Counted from the first letter of the stretch, positions 30,865-41,720 are shown. The stretch: DNA of 64,000 bases from Xanthostigma xanthostigma (GCA_963575645.1 OY754464.1:66500948-66564947); one strand, 5' to 3'. Program-made: numbers and translations. The notes: generated by a model not told the origin, from the letters alone.

Positions 30865-32300
30865 CCGAAATAAGCGATTCATAAGTAAAAAACTGCACAT
30901 ATTTTCACACTTTACTCCTTTATTTCAAATTCTAGAGGAGGGATTCTGCCCCCCGCGCAAGTACGTCTATGTCTCTTAATATTTACAATGCTGCGTCTTA
31001 TAGACGTGTGGTAAAAATTGTTTCCCAGCTCGAGTTCCTAAAGGATTCTCCTGAAAATATTCCAGAACTGCAGCATCTGAGCAACATAGTTATCCGGCGC
31101 CTAATGTTACGTATACTAAAATCTGCACCGGGGTGCGGTCCTGGCGACAACAGTTAAAAAACGATGGTTCGCGGGAGTAGTGGATAGGTCGTGGCTTTCT
31201 TGAGATGACAGAGCCCCCGCAGGCTAACCGACAGACTCACGGACAAACTGGCACCGACCATCTGTGCAATGTGCATAGTGTTCATTATACAGCGTGTACT
31301 ACAAAAAATAATACTCAGGCCGCCAAACAGTGTTCCGATTTTGCAGAGGGATCGGTCTGGAAATTATTTTGTCTTGTCTCGGGTCTCAAAAGGAAGGTAT
31401 CGCCCTCGGTCTCGATTTGCCTGCAACGCTGATTAGCTGCTGTTTGAACTGACTTTCAAATTTGACGGAAAGTGGCACCCAATTTGACGTTTACATATAG
31501 CACTATAAATTGTTACCAATCGTCATAAACTTACTCTCTTTTAAGACTAAAGAAACAAAAGAACACACAAATTAACGTTACTGATTAAATGTACTCTGTA
31601 CAAAACGAAATATTAACCATCATAATACATACACAGGTTAGAAAAACAAGTGCTGTTTAATTTCGAGACTTTTGTTTGTATAGCATAAACGGCTGTCGAA
31701 ATGCCGTGGATTGTTCATGAAGGTCACGCGCCGACTGACGATCAAACAAAGCGAGCCAATTGACACTTTGTACGGGGTTTCATTCGAGCTGTATGAAGGA
31801 TTCCCTGATATGCTCCACTTCCCCATTATGCCCCCCTCCCCTAATAGTCGAGTCAAAACGTATATGTTTAAAAAATAATGAATTTAGTAATTGATAGATG
31901 TCAAAACAAATACATCAGAACTCATGCAAGTATTTTCAAGCTGTCGGGACGAACCAACTCATGTATTTTCAACTTCCCTTCATCCTGACTTCGTGCCAGT
32001 CATAGACCAATCAGAAAAAAACACTTTATTAATTTGAAGTTAATTTGCGTGAAAAGTGGGGGACTAAAAACTTGAAAATGCATGAGTAAAATCAGTTGAA
32101 AATAGATAGCATTGAAAATACATGATTCCGACTTGAATGAAGTTGATTTATGACAAAGAACAAGTTTCGTTTGTTGTTTCTACTAAAGAGTTATAAAATT
32201 AATGCAAATTCTGTTTATTGTTGTTGATTTAAAATTGACTGAGCTTTGATTTATTTCGATACATTCAGTATATTTGATATACTGTTAATTTCTTGTCATA
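30865..32300. other. unannotated stretch
   Basis: Frames at 30969-31157 (+), 31205-31432 (+) and 31638-31856 (-) show no domain I recognise. They could be repeat-derived. No RNA gene seen. Confidence 0.35.
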
Positions 32301-32304
32301 AACG

Positions 32305-32324
32305 CACACACACACACACACACA
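32305..32324. repeat. (CA)n microsatellite
   Basis: About ten CA units. Confidence 0.9.
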
Positions 32325-32568
32325 TACATTTATGTGTTCGGTCACTTTCGATTTCGGCCATTGGGTCACGATCACATCAAACCATAGTGCACATGGCGCC
32401 TGTTTTATTAAATTAAACTTTGTACCATTTGTCCCTATCCTTCGTCATAAATAACACCATCATCGAAACAGTGTTTCCATCAACATGCAAGGCCTAATGA
32501 GTTTTGGCAGATTATCGATAATTGTTGTTAGGAATTAACAACAGAGACAAATGAACATTAATATACAG

Positions 32569-32875
32569 CAGGGGTGGCGAATATTTCTACATCTACGTGC
32601 CAATTTTTTCAATAATTTTTAATGTAACCATGACGTGCCGACAAGCAACCAAAGAAATTTAGTTGTCAAAAAAATGAATCAAACATAGATAAAAATGATA
32701 ATTTCGATAATACACAAAGCGCTACGAAACTTTTGTTATTATTGGTGATAGTCAATTTCTTTCGAAATCTAGCATATTTTTAATTATTTCGATTTTGCAT
32801 CTCAATCAATTACGTGCCCATAATAATCTGTCGCGTGCCATCTTTGGCACGCGTGCCATAGGTTCGCCACCCTTG
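32569..32875. mobile_element. hAT-type non-autonomous element
   Basis: Left CAGGGGTGGCGAATA and right TTCGCCACCCTTG. Subterminal GTGCCA / TGGCACGCGTGCCA motifs. Flanks ATATACAG (32561-32568) and ATATACCT (32876-32883) agree at 6 of 8, an aged TSD. 307 bp. Confidence 0.75.
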
Positions 32876-32883
32876 ATATACCT

Positions 32884-33600
32884 ACAGTGAGCTTACGGAA
32901 AATAGTAACAGTGAATAAATTTGTGTATCCACTAGATACAAAAAAAGTTTGAATAGTTTTTATTCGGCTCGAAATTTACTATCGAAAACTGCTGTGGTAT
33001 ATTTTTATGTACTTCAAACTCAACCGGAAGTGTATTTTTCGAAATCTCAATGTTCCTCGTGTAAAATTTTCATAAGGTTACATAAGAAAATATTCGAGAT
33101 AAACATTATCGAAATATTAATCAAATACACAGTAAGAATTATTTTTGTAGTGCTATGAAAAATAATTATTATGTACTGTGTATTTAATTAATAAATTTGA
33201 TAACGTTTTTTGTCGAATATTTTCTTATGTACCTAACCTTATTCTGACGTCTGATATAGGTGCTAGAAGTTAGACGGTTTCGATATTGTTGATGTTGCCA
33301 AGAAAAATCAAGGTCCAACATTTTCTTTACACCTTTGCACCTCAGTTTTGAGACAGTTGCTGCTGCAGAAACTCTGCAATATGAAATTTGTGAATACATT
33401 TCTTCTATAACGTACGCATCCACTAAGTAAAAGGTTTATAACTTGTTGTAATTTCCCTGTTTTTAATTAAATTTTTAGTTGTCAAGTATGTATTTTTCTG
33501 TCTATATGTTCCATTTTGAGTGGAACGATTTCCTGTAATTCATTATTGATTTCCATTGCTACAATAAAACTCACGTATCATACATGAAATTAACTGTAGA
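32884..33600. other. no recognisable feature
   Basis: No supported gene or boundary. The 79-codon minus frame at 33184-33423 has no recognised domain. Confidence 0.35.
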
Positions 33601-34125
33601 TTAGTGATGTGCCGGATCGTTAAAAATGTATATCCGCGGATACGGATCTGAATACGGATATTTGGTTTCAAGATCCGCGGATACGGATACGGATCTTAAC
33701 TTTCATTGCACATCTGCCTTTGGAAAGAGACTATCTGTTATGGGAAAAAGTTATTGACCTCTTTAAGAGTTAACTCTCATAACAGATTGTCTCTTTCCAA
33801 AGATCGATGTGCAATATCTCATTATAAAGATAGTTTTTTAGTACCTTTGAGTTATGTACTATTGGTATGGTACTCACTACGATAAATGTTTGCAATATAA
33901 AGGTGCCAAATACGATTTTAAAAAATAAAAAATAATCTGAATGGAATTTAACAGTTTTCATTATTACCTAATCACCTATATATATAAAATTTCATCTATG
34001 AATTGAAAATTAATAGGGTAAAAAATCCGTAAAAGATCCGCCAAAAACGAACGGATACGGATACGGATCTTTCTTATCCCTCGGATATCCGCGAATATGG
34101 ATACGGATATCCGGCACATTAGCTT
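33601..34125. mobile_element. hAT-like element with GGATACGGAT subterminal array
   Basis: Left GATGTGCCGGAT and right ATCCGGCACATT are inverted. Both ends carry repeated GGATACGGAT / ATCCGCGGAT motifs. An internal foldback lies at 33719-33803 (TTTGGAAAGAGACTATCTG / CAGATTGTCTCTTTCCAAAG). No TSD could be fixed, so the boundaries are approximate. Confidence 0.6.
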
Positions 34126-34140
34126 AAGCAACGAATAATT

Positions 34141-34393
34141 TGTAGATGGAAAAGTCGAAAGCAGAACATTTGACTTAGGAACTTTGTTTGGACTAGTTAG
34201 GAGATAAACATACTAAAAGTCCTTACCCCTCCGAGGTACGCCCGAAGGGGGGAGCACAAATAAGGTCCCGTTTTTTGGTTTTTTGCTTTCACCTCGAAAA
34301 CGGAGGGGTAAGGACTTTTAGTATGTTTATCTCCTAACTAGTCCAAACAAAGTTCCTAAGTCAAATGTTATGCTTTCGACTTTTCCATCTACA
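34141..34393. repeat. foldback with ~93-bp arms and 67-bp loop
   Basis: Arms 34141-34233 and 34301-34393 are almost exact reverse complements (TGTAGATGGAAAAGTCGAAA at the left; one mismatch noticed). The loop is GC-richer. No TSD. It lies just 3' of the hAT-like element. Confidence 0.9.
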
Positions 34394-34855
34394 TTCCCCT
34401 TATGAGCACTCATTGACCAAACTACATCACTACTGTAGATATATATATGTATCAGTGTAACACAGGTTCCCAGTAATGGTCCGGTAATTAATAATGACAA
34501 GAGACTTATTTTGTGTTAATTAGAGGCGTCATGGTCTTCCGGTTTGAATTCACAATACAAAAAAATGATTGAAACATTAATATTATTTGTTTGTTTATAA
34601 CATTTAGAGGTTTCATAATGATGAATAGTACGTGTTACCAACATGACGAATTATTTAACAAATTGCTGTTGTCATCACACTAATTTACTTGGCAGTCGAC
34701 ACCATGCAATTAAAAATCTATTATATATATCTTCATTGTAGGACACAAAAAAGGTACCTCTACAATCGGGACCGTGGTAATTGTTCTCATTGTACTGCAC
34801 TGAATGTACAGACCGCGGCAAGACTGCCTGATGGTAAATCTAGGTGTATTAAGTA

Positions 34856-35474
34856 CTAGCGGTCCCGCCCGGTTTCACCCGGGTGCAAAAGAATGAATGG
34901 GGAAGGAACGGACATGAGTACACACATTCATCTTAGCTTACCGAGATGAATGTTGTGTCCAAATTTCATGATGATCGGAGTTACCGTTCAAAAGTTTTTA
35001 TCGATAAAGAGCAGTATTTAAACTTTTTTTAACTAATATATTTTTTTAAATGAATTAAATAAAATTAAAATAAATTTAAATGTAAGCCTTGGAAGAAAGC
35101 AATGTAAAAAATCAGAAAAAAAATAAAAATATATTCACCCAACGAGGGGCTTGAACCCACGACCCTGATATTGACAGTCGCTTGCGCTACCGATTGATCT
35201 ACCTGAGGTTGTGTTCTTTCATCACAAATATGAGTATATCTAGTTAGTGCATTTCACATGAATAGAAGCTTATTTTTGAGATACTTTTTGCAACATTTTT
35301 CATTAAAGCTCTGCTCCTAATGGTCGTAGCGTAATATTATATAGCCTATAGCCTTCCTCGGTAAATGGGCTATCCAAAAAAATTTTTTTTATTCAATTTG
35401 AACCAGTAGTTCCTTAGATTAGCGCGTTCAAACAAACAAACTCTTTAGCTTTATATATTAGTATAGAGTATAGA
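34856..35474 (-). mobile_element. Helitron-like element carrying a tRNA-derived segment
   Basis: 5' end TCTATACTCTATACTAATAT (minus strand, flank A) and 3' hairpin CCCGGGTGAAACCGGG followed by CGGGACCG then CTAG (34856-34859, flank T). 619 bp. The body matches 56376-56745 except for an extra stretch between roughly 35000 and 35270, absent from the 56-kb copy, which includes a tRNA-like sequence. Both end signatures are intact. It has no Rep/helicase, so it is non-autonomous. Confidence 0.8.
35138..35212 (-). other. tRNA-derived sequence inside a Helitron
   Basis: Minus strand: A-box-like TAGATCAATCGG and B-box GGTTCAAGCCC at tRNA spacing. With standard numbering the anticodon loop reads CTGTCAA (GTC at the anticodon position, aspartate-like). 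The T stem pairs at 4 of 5, but the acceptor, D and anticodon stems are poor. It is therefore a relic with a possible pol III promoter, not a working tRNA. Confidence 0.5.
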
Positions 35475-35824
35475 TTTGTTTGTCTAATCCTAGAACGCTT
35501 CAATAGAACTCTTCGAAAATTGAGATTAAAAAAAAAAATAAAGCGGCCCTAAGGCTCACAAGACCAATTTCTCAGTTTGATGAATAGTGAATATTCGTAA
35601 TAGGATCAAGGGGCCTAAAAATGAGACGGATTTAAGAACTTTCAACTTTCTGTAGCTATTATGCACTTTCTTAGGAAACGTTATAAACAGACTTTTTTCT
35701 TTTTACATTGTACACGTGTTTTAATAACAATTTTGACTAAATACACACATTAAAAAAAGATATTTGACAAAAAGTGTGTCTCATTTTTACATTTGATTTT
35801 GGCTATACATGAGACATCTTAGGG

Positions 35825-36257
35825 CAGCGTTTTCCAAACTGGGAGGCGCGGAGTAGTCTAAAGGGAACCGCGAAAATTAGTCACAGTGAACAAATTTCCA
35901 AATTACAAACAAAGCTTTGAAAGTACTGCTGCCGTTCGCAACATCATATTTATGCGAAACGGGATTTTCTGCCTTGGCTGCAATGAAATCCAAATATCGA
36001 GCTTGTTTAGTTGTAGAAAAAGAGCTACGAGTAGCTATATCGTCACAAACACCAAGATTTGATAAACTTTGTGCTAATAGACAAGCACATCCATCTCATT
36101 AAAAACTATAATAAAATATCGTTTTCCATTAGTTTGTCTGATAAATTTTATAAGAGTAAAAATGTTTGTGTTTTTATTTTATGAAATATTCAGGGGGGGG
36201 GGCGCCAAATGATTATTTTTAAGGGAGGCGTAGTAACATCAAGTTTGGAAACCACTG
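35825..36257 (+). mobile_element. hAT element with residual transposase C-terminus
   Basis: Termini CAGCGTTTTCCAAACT and AGTTTGGAAACCACTG. TSD TCTTAGGG / CCTTAGGG (7 of 8). 433 bp. The transposase relic is listed separately. G-rich GGGGGGGGGGCGCC lies near the right end. Confidence 0.85.
35888..36102 (+). pseudogene. hAT transposase C-terminal dimerisation domain (ZBED/SCAND3-like)
   Basis: The frame is open from about 35891 to the TAA at 36100-36102. It reads LLPFATSYLCETGFSALAAM, then KSKYRACLVVEKELRVAIS and ends NRQAHPSH. This is the conserved C-terminus of a hAT lineage related to ZBED5/FAM200/SCAN-type proteins (F-x-T-x-Y-L-C-E-x-G-F-S...K-x-K-Y-R...L...Q-x-H-x-S-H). Only the dimerisation tail of about 65 residues remains. 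The BED finger and catalytic acidic residues are gone. Its position inside matched TIRs and TSDs shows that the element was internally deleted before or after it inserted. Confidence 0.85.
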
Positions 36258-36399
36258 CCTTAGGGGAAAAAAAGACATGCTTTATTTCAATGTATTAACT
36301 GTCTGTTTTCTGGTTTTAACTACAAATTGTAAATGGGTTGGTACCACAGAACAGTGTGGTTGGTATACTCAAGACAGTAGAAGTCAAAAAAGACAAGAA

Positions 36400-36601
36400 A
36401 TAACAAATTTTTATTTAAAAAATAGTGTTTTGCAAAATCGTAGCTTAGTATTCAGACATTTTCTACCAAAAACGTAATTCCCTTATATTAATTAGCAACA
36501 AATAACTAAAAAATATTTCTTCGCTCCATATAACGAAAACCCTTTATAACAAAAAAAAAATGTTCGGTCTCTTGATATTCGTTATAAAGAGGTTACGCTG
36601 T
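36400..36601 (+). mobile_element. pogo-type right end with possible transposase tail
   Basis: GTTATAAAGAGGTTACGCTG ends at 36601, followed by TA, and matches the pogo-type ends at 63573-63593. The frame ending at 36477 contains RSQKRQEITNFYLK, reminiscent of the pogo C-terminal K/R-Q-x-x-I-T-x-F-F motif. No left end was found. Confidence 0.5.
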
Positions 36602-36603
36602 AA

Positions 36604-37170
36604 TTACGTTTTGAAGCATTGCTACAATCATCGAAACCTCGCATACTGTGAACGCAAACGCTTCGCATAGGGCGGTCATATTGAATATTTTAAAATGGGC
36701 TTCGCCTCCATTTAAAATTCCAATAACTAAATATTTTGTCCCTAACTACAGTATATAGAACGTGCGTGTTTTGTTATGTCTTTATTTTATGACATAACTT
36801 AATTAAAATTGAATTAAATTATAGGTGTTTGTTATTATATTGAAAACTAATTAATATTAAATAGGTTGTATATAAGGCGCATTTAACTGGAGATAATATT
36901 CGAAAGATCCATATATTAGGAGCCTAGGAGGGTGTGATAAACTGCGACAATGAGGAAATGGGGTTCACTGACTGTGACTGACTGAATGATAGATCATGAT
37001 AAATTTGGAACATAGATAGTGTTTAAGGTGATAAATTCGAGAAAAGTTAAAAATCGTTAAAAATCCAACGTATCGGATTACACAAAATAGCGACTTCTGC
37101 TTTGGAAAGTACGGAGTACAGACAGGCGCGCGGTGTATATATTCTAGTAAATACCAACTAGGTAGTTAGA
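36604..37170. other. no recognisable feature
   Basis: No supported frame or boundary. Confidence 0.4.
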
Positions 37171-37179
37171 TGAGATTAT

Positions 37180-37665
37180 TGGGTCCAGTTCCATAACTCG
37201 ATGTACCCAAATTTTGACTTTTTTTAAATCATTGAAAACGCTAAATTTTGACGTTCCAAAAAGAAAACTTTCAAAAATACATAAAAAAATGACACTATTT
37301 TCCGTCTTTCGCTGTCATTTTTTTAATCTAACCAACCAGAAACCACATAGACACGCCATAGCAACTGGTGTAGAATTACTGTATTACTATCTCATTTTGT
37401 ATACACGACCAGTAATTGTTTTTTAAAGAAAACGCCCTCCCTTTTTCACTGCGCAAAACAAAAAACGCCATTGCATCGACACGATCCCGTAATTGTTTTT
37501 TAAAGAACTCCTCTAAATGCCTTCCCCTTTTCACTGCGTATTTCTTTTTTTTACAAAAATCAACTTTCGGTACCTACTTAAAAGTTAAAACGACTAATAA
37601 CACTGTTATTTGTTATATAACATAATAATATTGTATTTCCCGTGTATTATTATCGTACTCTAACC
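37180..37665. mobile_element. GATAACTCGATGTGC-family element, second copy
   Basis: Left end CATAACTCGATGTACCC, right end TTATCGTACTCTAACC. Flanks GAGATTAT / GGGATTAT (7 of 8). About two minisatellite units (CGTAATTGTTTTTTAAAGAA). 486 bp, shorter than the 57.5-kb copy because the array is smaller. Confidence 0.7.
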
Positions 37666-37673
37666 GGGATTAT

Positions 37674-38148
37674 TTACTGAACAAACAGTTATGAAATCTC
37701 ACCAAAAACATAAATATGAAAAAAGGGGTCAAGCTCGGTACATATAATATACAAAAGAGAATCGAGATCTCAATTATTATTTTTTGTTTTTGAACTTGGC
37801 TTTAAGATTTGCTGTATGTTATGCCTTTTATCGCTCACCGTATTTTTCCTATATCAATAAAATTCAATCAATATTCAATATTATGAAATGATTCGAGCGG
37901 GCATAAAAGATGCACAAATAGAATCACAGTTTCCCAATAATATGAGCTCAGTTGAATGCTGATGCAAGGTTTTTCTTTTATGGATTTTAAGTAAGTCAGC
38001 ACTTTGTATATTGTATCCGATATTAGTATAATATGTAAACAGAATATTTTATTGTCGATAGGCAATTTTCTTGCCAGTTCAGTGTTGCTCTCTAAAGATG
38101 TTAGGTCAGAAGCGGCTCGTTAAACAGATATTAAATAAATATATTCAA
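37674..38148. other. no recognisable feature
   Basis: No supported gene or repeat boundary. Confidence 0.4.
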
Positions 38149-38149
38149 A

Positions 38150-38345
38150 TATCAAATAATAAAAACATTTGACAATTCTAAAAAATAGTTTCTCTCTCGA
38201 CGATCGTTTCGGACTTCAGGAGTACAGACATTATACTATACTGATATTCAGTATATATTATGTCTCTTGAAGATGGACTGATTGTCCGAAACAATCGTCG
38301 AGAAAAAAAAGATTTTGTAAACATTTCAGATGTTTTTATTATTTT
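38150..38345. repeat. foldback with hammerhead-like inner arms
   Basis: AATAAAAACATTTGACAATT...CTCGACGATCGTTTCGGA pairs imperfectly with TCCGAAACAATCGTCGAG...CAGATGTTTTTATTATT. The right inner arm reads TTGAAGA-TGGAC-loop-GTCC-GAAACAAT, a degenerate hammerhead layout. The left lacks a stem II. Confidence 0.5.
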
Positions 38346-39205
38346 TGTTATTAATCATTGTCCTACCAAGTGCCGAGTGAAAAATCAGTGCAAATTATAT
38401 ATTCAAATATTATAATATGCTTAATGATGAATCAAACATTTTAAAACCAAAAATATGACGAAGTGGAAAAAAAATAAAATTCATGAAAATTGTATGCGGA
38501 ACGCTCGAGTTGCACAACTTATTTTCTCTATTGTCCAAGGCGTGAAATAAAAATTATTTCATCTTTATTTGCATAATAACAATCTCACAATAAATTACAA
38601 TGACATGATAATTATTGGTGGTCAGAATATTTCAAACACGATTATCAAATTTTGACATGTTTGTTTCTGAATTTCTGAATATTTGCCTTCGGGTTTGAAA
38701 CTACACCCTGACCTTGTCTTTAAAAATAAACATCATTTATTGCCATTGTTAGATAACATTCCGCAACATTTTTATTATGTTGGATCCAAGCCTATGACTA
38801 ACCTCACCTCAACTAAGAATAAAAAATATGTTAATCTTTATTTTCAAATTAACCTTTTAATTCGTCATAACTAATTACCAATGCTATTAGTAACTCTTAA
38901 TAGATTTATTCTTTATAAATAAACGTAAACGATTTTATAGGTGGTTCCTAAAATTTGAATGATTGACTTTTATCTATACCATTTCGTTGTAGGGCCAGCG
39001 CACACATGGTTTTGTTTGAAACACACAACTGACGTACCGATTGTCGAATGAGAAACACTCATCGGCTCGCCCTGACGGTTCTACTCAAATTTTCAGATAA
39101 AGATACATATCGTTTTTAAATCAATAACGATTAGATAATAAAAATGCACTAAAATTGATTCTCCATTTGAAACCAACGTTCCTCTCTGATGAAATAAGAT
39201 AAAAA
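38346..39205. other. no recognisable feature
   Basis: A 63-codon frame at 38683-38874 has no recognised domain. Nothing else is supported. Confidence 0.35.
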
Positions 39206-39290
39206 ATTGTCTATACTAATATTATAAAGTGGTATTTGTTTGCATGTGGGTTTGTATGTAGGAGAATTACTGAATCGATTGTAAAAATTC

Positions 39291-39928
39291 TGTTACAAAC
39301 TCACCGCTGAGACGATAAAGAAGTTCGTGAGACAATAATCGACTCGTCATTCTAACAAAGACACACCGATTCTTGTGGGAGACAATAATCGGCTTGATTG
39401 TTGTTCCAACAATAGGCGTAGGTAAAAAGGGCTTTGTTACCAAATTCCAGACAACAATGAAAGCAACAAAGGAAAGAACTATCCAGCGCCTATATAAATC
39501 CCGGGATAGCTTGACACAGTCACTCAGGGACTGTCATCATAAAGTGATACATCAGTGAACAATCGATATACATTCGACATAAATTAACAGTCAGTGAACA
39601 GTGCTGAGTTAACTGCTGAAATAAATAGTTTAACATACATAATCTCTTATAGATAAGTAAATAAATGAACTGTGTAAATAATAGTGTACGAAATAAATGG
39701 ATATAGTTAATAAATAAACAGTGTGCTAGATAAATTTTGGTGTGCTCCTAGTAAATAATCTTGTGCAGTGACTTTGTACTCTTCATTACTTATTATTTTA
39801 TTAGTTAGAACTGTTGTTTGTTTCTATTACGTTTAGAGAAGAGCTTTTTAGTTTGTTTATTTGTTCTGTTAGAGTTTTACGATTGTAAATAAATATTTTC
39901 CACCACGAACTAGAACAGTTTTGTTACA
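39291..39928 (+). mobile_element. solo LTR (638 bp) with 4-bp TSD
   Basis: Begins TGTTACAAACTCACC, ends GTTTTGTTACA, with the canonical TG...CA. The TSD ATTC is exact at 39287-39290 and 39929-39932, and the host Helitron-like sequence is restored across the site. It contains a TATA box, a plausible initiator and several AATAAA signals (for example 39888-39893). No internal coding region or second LTR is present, so it arose by LTR-LTR recombination. A 4-bp TSD suggests Gypsy-type integration, but the class is not proven. Confidence 0.8.
39491..39525 (+). promoter_or_regulatory. probable LTR promoter
   Basis: TATATAAA at 39491-39498, followed about 25 bp later by ACACAGTCACTC, which resembles an insect initiator. 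It lies centrally in the LTR, as expected at a U3/R boundary. Activity untested. Confidence 0.5.
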
Positions 39929-39998
39929 ATTCTTTCACTAATAAAAAGCTACACTATCCCTGAGTAATATAGACCAAATGGTTGAATATACGTTGATA

Positions 39999-40070
39999 GA
40001 TGGAATAGTTTAACTGGAAAAATATTCGACATGTAATCGAAAAATCAGGGTTCGAATTCCAGTTCAGGTT
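39999..40070 (+). pseudogene. tRNA-like sequence, anticodon position TGT
   Basis: A-box TAGTTTAACTGG and B-box-like GGTTCGAATTCC. The five-pair anticodon stem TTCGA/TCGAA is perfect, the loop CATGTAA places TGT (threonine) at 40032-40034, and the D stem forms one G-T plus three T-A pairs. The acceptor stem pairs only partly (about 5 of 7 with wobbles), the T stem has a mismatch, and position 33 is A instead of the invariant T. It is probably a pseudogene or SINE head. An A-rich run follows. Confidence 0.5.
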
Positions 40071-40136
40071 ATTTGAAAAAAAAATTAATTTCGAGTTATT
40101 CAAATGAGTTATTCAATATTGTCTGACTAACACATA

Positions 40137-40913
40137 CAGTGTAACCTCTCATAACGGACACCTCTAATGAGCGGACAGCTCTATTAGGCGGACACTATGT
40201 GATAGTCCGGAATGAAGTACAAGAGAATTCCATAAGACATAATCTCTCTTGAGCGGACTCTCTCTTGGGCGGACGCGGACGCAATATTTAAGTAGAAAAC
40301 TTGTAAAATTCTCTCTTAAACGGACACAAAATTAAAAATGTTGCAAACACGTTCCCCTATAAAAAAATGATTTAGGCGAATTCATTACCATCGATAATAA
40401 CTTATTAGTGGAAGATGATGATGACACCTCTTTTAACAAAATTGTAAAAAAAGGCGACAACCTGACGTTATTTGAATCTGACGAATCCGATGAAGACATA
40501 ACCATAACTGATCAATCTAATGCTATAAGTTATCAGCAGGCCATTGGTATGGTGAAAACAATTCAAGAATTTGCCAAAACTAAAGGAGATTCAACAGTAA
40601 TGCAGATGTTATCTGACAACATGCTTAAAACTAATACGCGTCAAACTACCATAATTTATTTTTTCAAGCCAACTAAGTTATACTTTTTATGTTTGTTTTT
40701 TTGATTTCATACGCATATATTAAATATTAATGTGTATGAGAAAACAATAAAATTCTACCCTATTATGTAAATAAAAAATATGTATGTACATATTATATAG
40801 TATGTACATAAATAATAATATGTGTTTTTTAATTTTTCCCATATGCGGACACCTTTCTTAGGCGGACATATTTTAATACTCCCGAAGGTGTCCGCTTAAG
40901 AGAGCTTTCACTG
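40137..40913 (+). mobile_element. pogo/Tigger-type element, internally deleted
   Basis: Termini CAGTGTAACCTCTCATAACG and CGCTTAAGAGAGCTTTCACTG are inverted and each is flanked by TA. GCGGAC / GTCCGC motifs recur subterminally (40163-40325 and 40845-40895). 777 bp. It retains only the transposase C-terminal tail. Confidence 0.85.
40408..40704 (+). pseudogene. pogo/Tigger transposase C-terminal tail
   Basis: 98 codons. An acidic stretch (EDDDDTSF, later ESDESDED) is followed by SYQQAIGMVKTIQEFAKTKG, and the tail TNTRQTTIIYFFKP. Acidic linker, helical A-x-x-M-x-x-x-Q-x-F segment and terminal K/R-Q-T-x-I-x-x-F-F motif are the hallmarks of Tigger/pogo-family C-termini. The CENPB-type HTH and DDE domains are missing, so there is no transposition activity. 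It is enclosed by matching TIRs, as expected of an internally deleted copy. The stop is at 40702-40704. Confidence 0.85.
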
Positions 40914-40977
40914 TATATTGATAATAATATTATGTGACATGGAACATTTAACGCGATTTAGATATATCTTCCCGTGA

Positions 40978-41244
40978 TTAATAACATGGTGGAGCTGAAG
41001 GCTCCACTACTGATGTTGGTATATCGAGCGGGGCGCAGCCCCTCGATTGAAGACTGTAATGAAGTGAAGCCATAAGCTTGATAATAAGAACCGAAGCTTT
41101 CTCCGAACACCCATGATTCTCCAAGTTTAAAATAATAATGTATTTAAAAAATAATATCATATTGGCAAAATTAAACTGTCGCGGGAAAAAGCTATAAAAC
41201 AGTTTATCAGCTCAATCGCATGCGGAGCCACGAGTAACGGCTAG
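40978..41244 (+). mobile_element. Helitron-like 3' end plus GC hairpins
   Basis: ATGCGGAGCCACGAGTAACGG ends in CTAG at 41241-41244, followed by T. Upstream, GTGGAGCTGAAGGCTCCAC and GAGCGGGGCGCAGCCCCTCG are strong small hairpins. The 5' end was not identified. The 60-codon minus frame here is not recognised. Confidence 0.5.
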
Positions 41245-41620
41245 TTTACAATAAAGCTACATAATATTCTTTCATGATTAGAACAAATAAATATTTTCGT
41301 CGTTACTTATATAGGGAAACAAAACAATAACGCATAATGTCATAATAACAGTGTTGCCACAACATAAAACTAATCTCCCACTTATATTATTATCATAGAG
41401 ATTTTAATGTACGACTGCATGTTATATACAATGTTATATTGTACATAGTCATTAAGCATTTATTATTATAACCACTTGACCATGCACTGGCAATATCCGG
41501 TGTTGCGCCCCGGATGGTGAGACTGCGCCCCCGCGACGTTCAGACATACTTGAGGATTCATTAAGTTAATGTGTCCGCATACATAACAAATATTTCTAAA
41601 TTGATTGTACCCTAAATATT
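41245..41620. other. no recognisable feature
   Basis: No supported frame. Confidence 0.4.
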
Positions 41621-41622
41621 CG

Positions 41623-41720
41623 TCTATACTATATAAGAGAAGTTTGCATCTATGTTACCTTACAGAATTTGAGAATCACTGAATCGATTTGAAAAATTCT
41701 TTCACAATTAAAAATACTTC
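41623..41720 (+). mobile_element. Helitron-like 5' fragment
   Basis: TCTATACTATATAAGAG at 41623, then ATCACTGAATCGATTTGAAA and TTCTTTCACAATTA, as in the split Helitron at 39210. The 92-codon minus frame 41676-41954 overlaps it and has no recognised domain. Confidence 0.5.

Larger units (their letters stand above)
39210..39965 (+). mobile_element. Helitron-like 5' region split by a solo LTR
   Basis: TCTATACTAATATTATAAAG at 39210 is a Helitron 5' start. GAATCGATTGTAAAAATTC (to 39290) continues after the LTR as ATTCTTTCACTAATAAAAAG and ACACTATCCCTGAGTAATAT. Removing the LTR and one ATTC restores a continuous sequence. No 3' end was found. Confidence 0.65.

Noticed and set aside
30969-31157. 62-codon frame ending APGCGPGDNS as an exon
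   Set aside because: No family match recognised, too short, and no splice or promoter support.
38285-38325. Hammerhead at 38.3 kb
   Set aside because: Stem II (GGAC/GTCC) and GAAA are good, but the core box is TTGAAGA and stem III reads ACAAT. Kept only as a degenerate note on the foldback.
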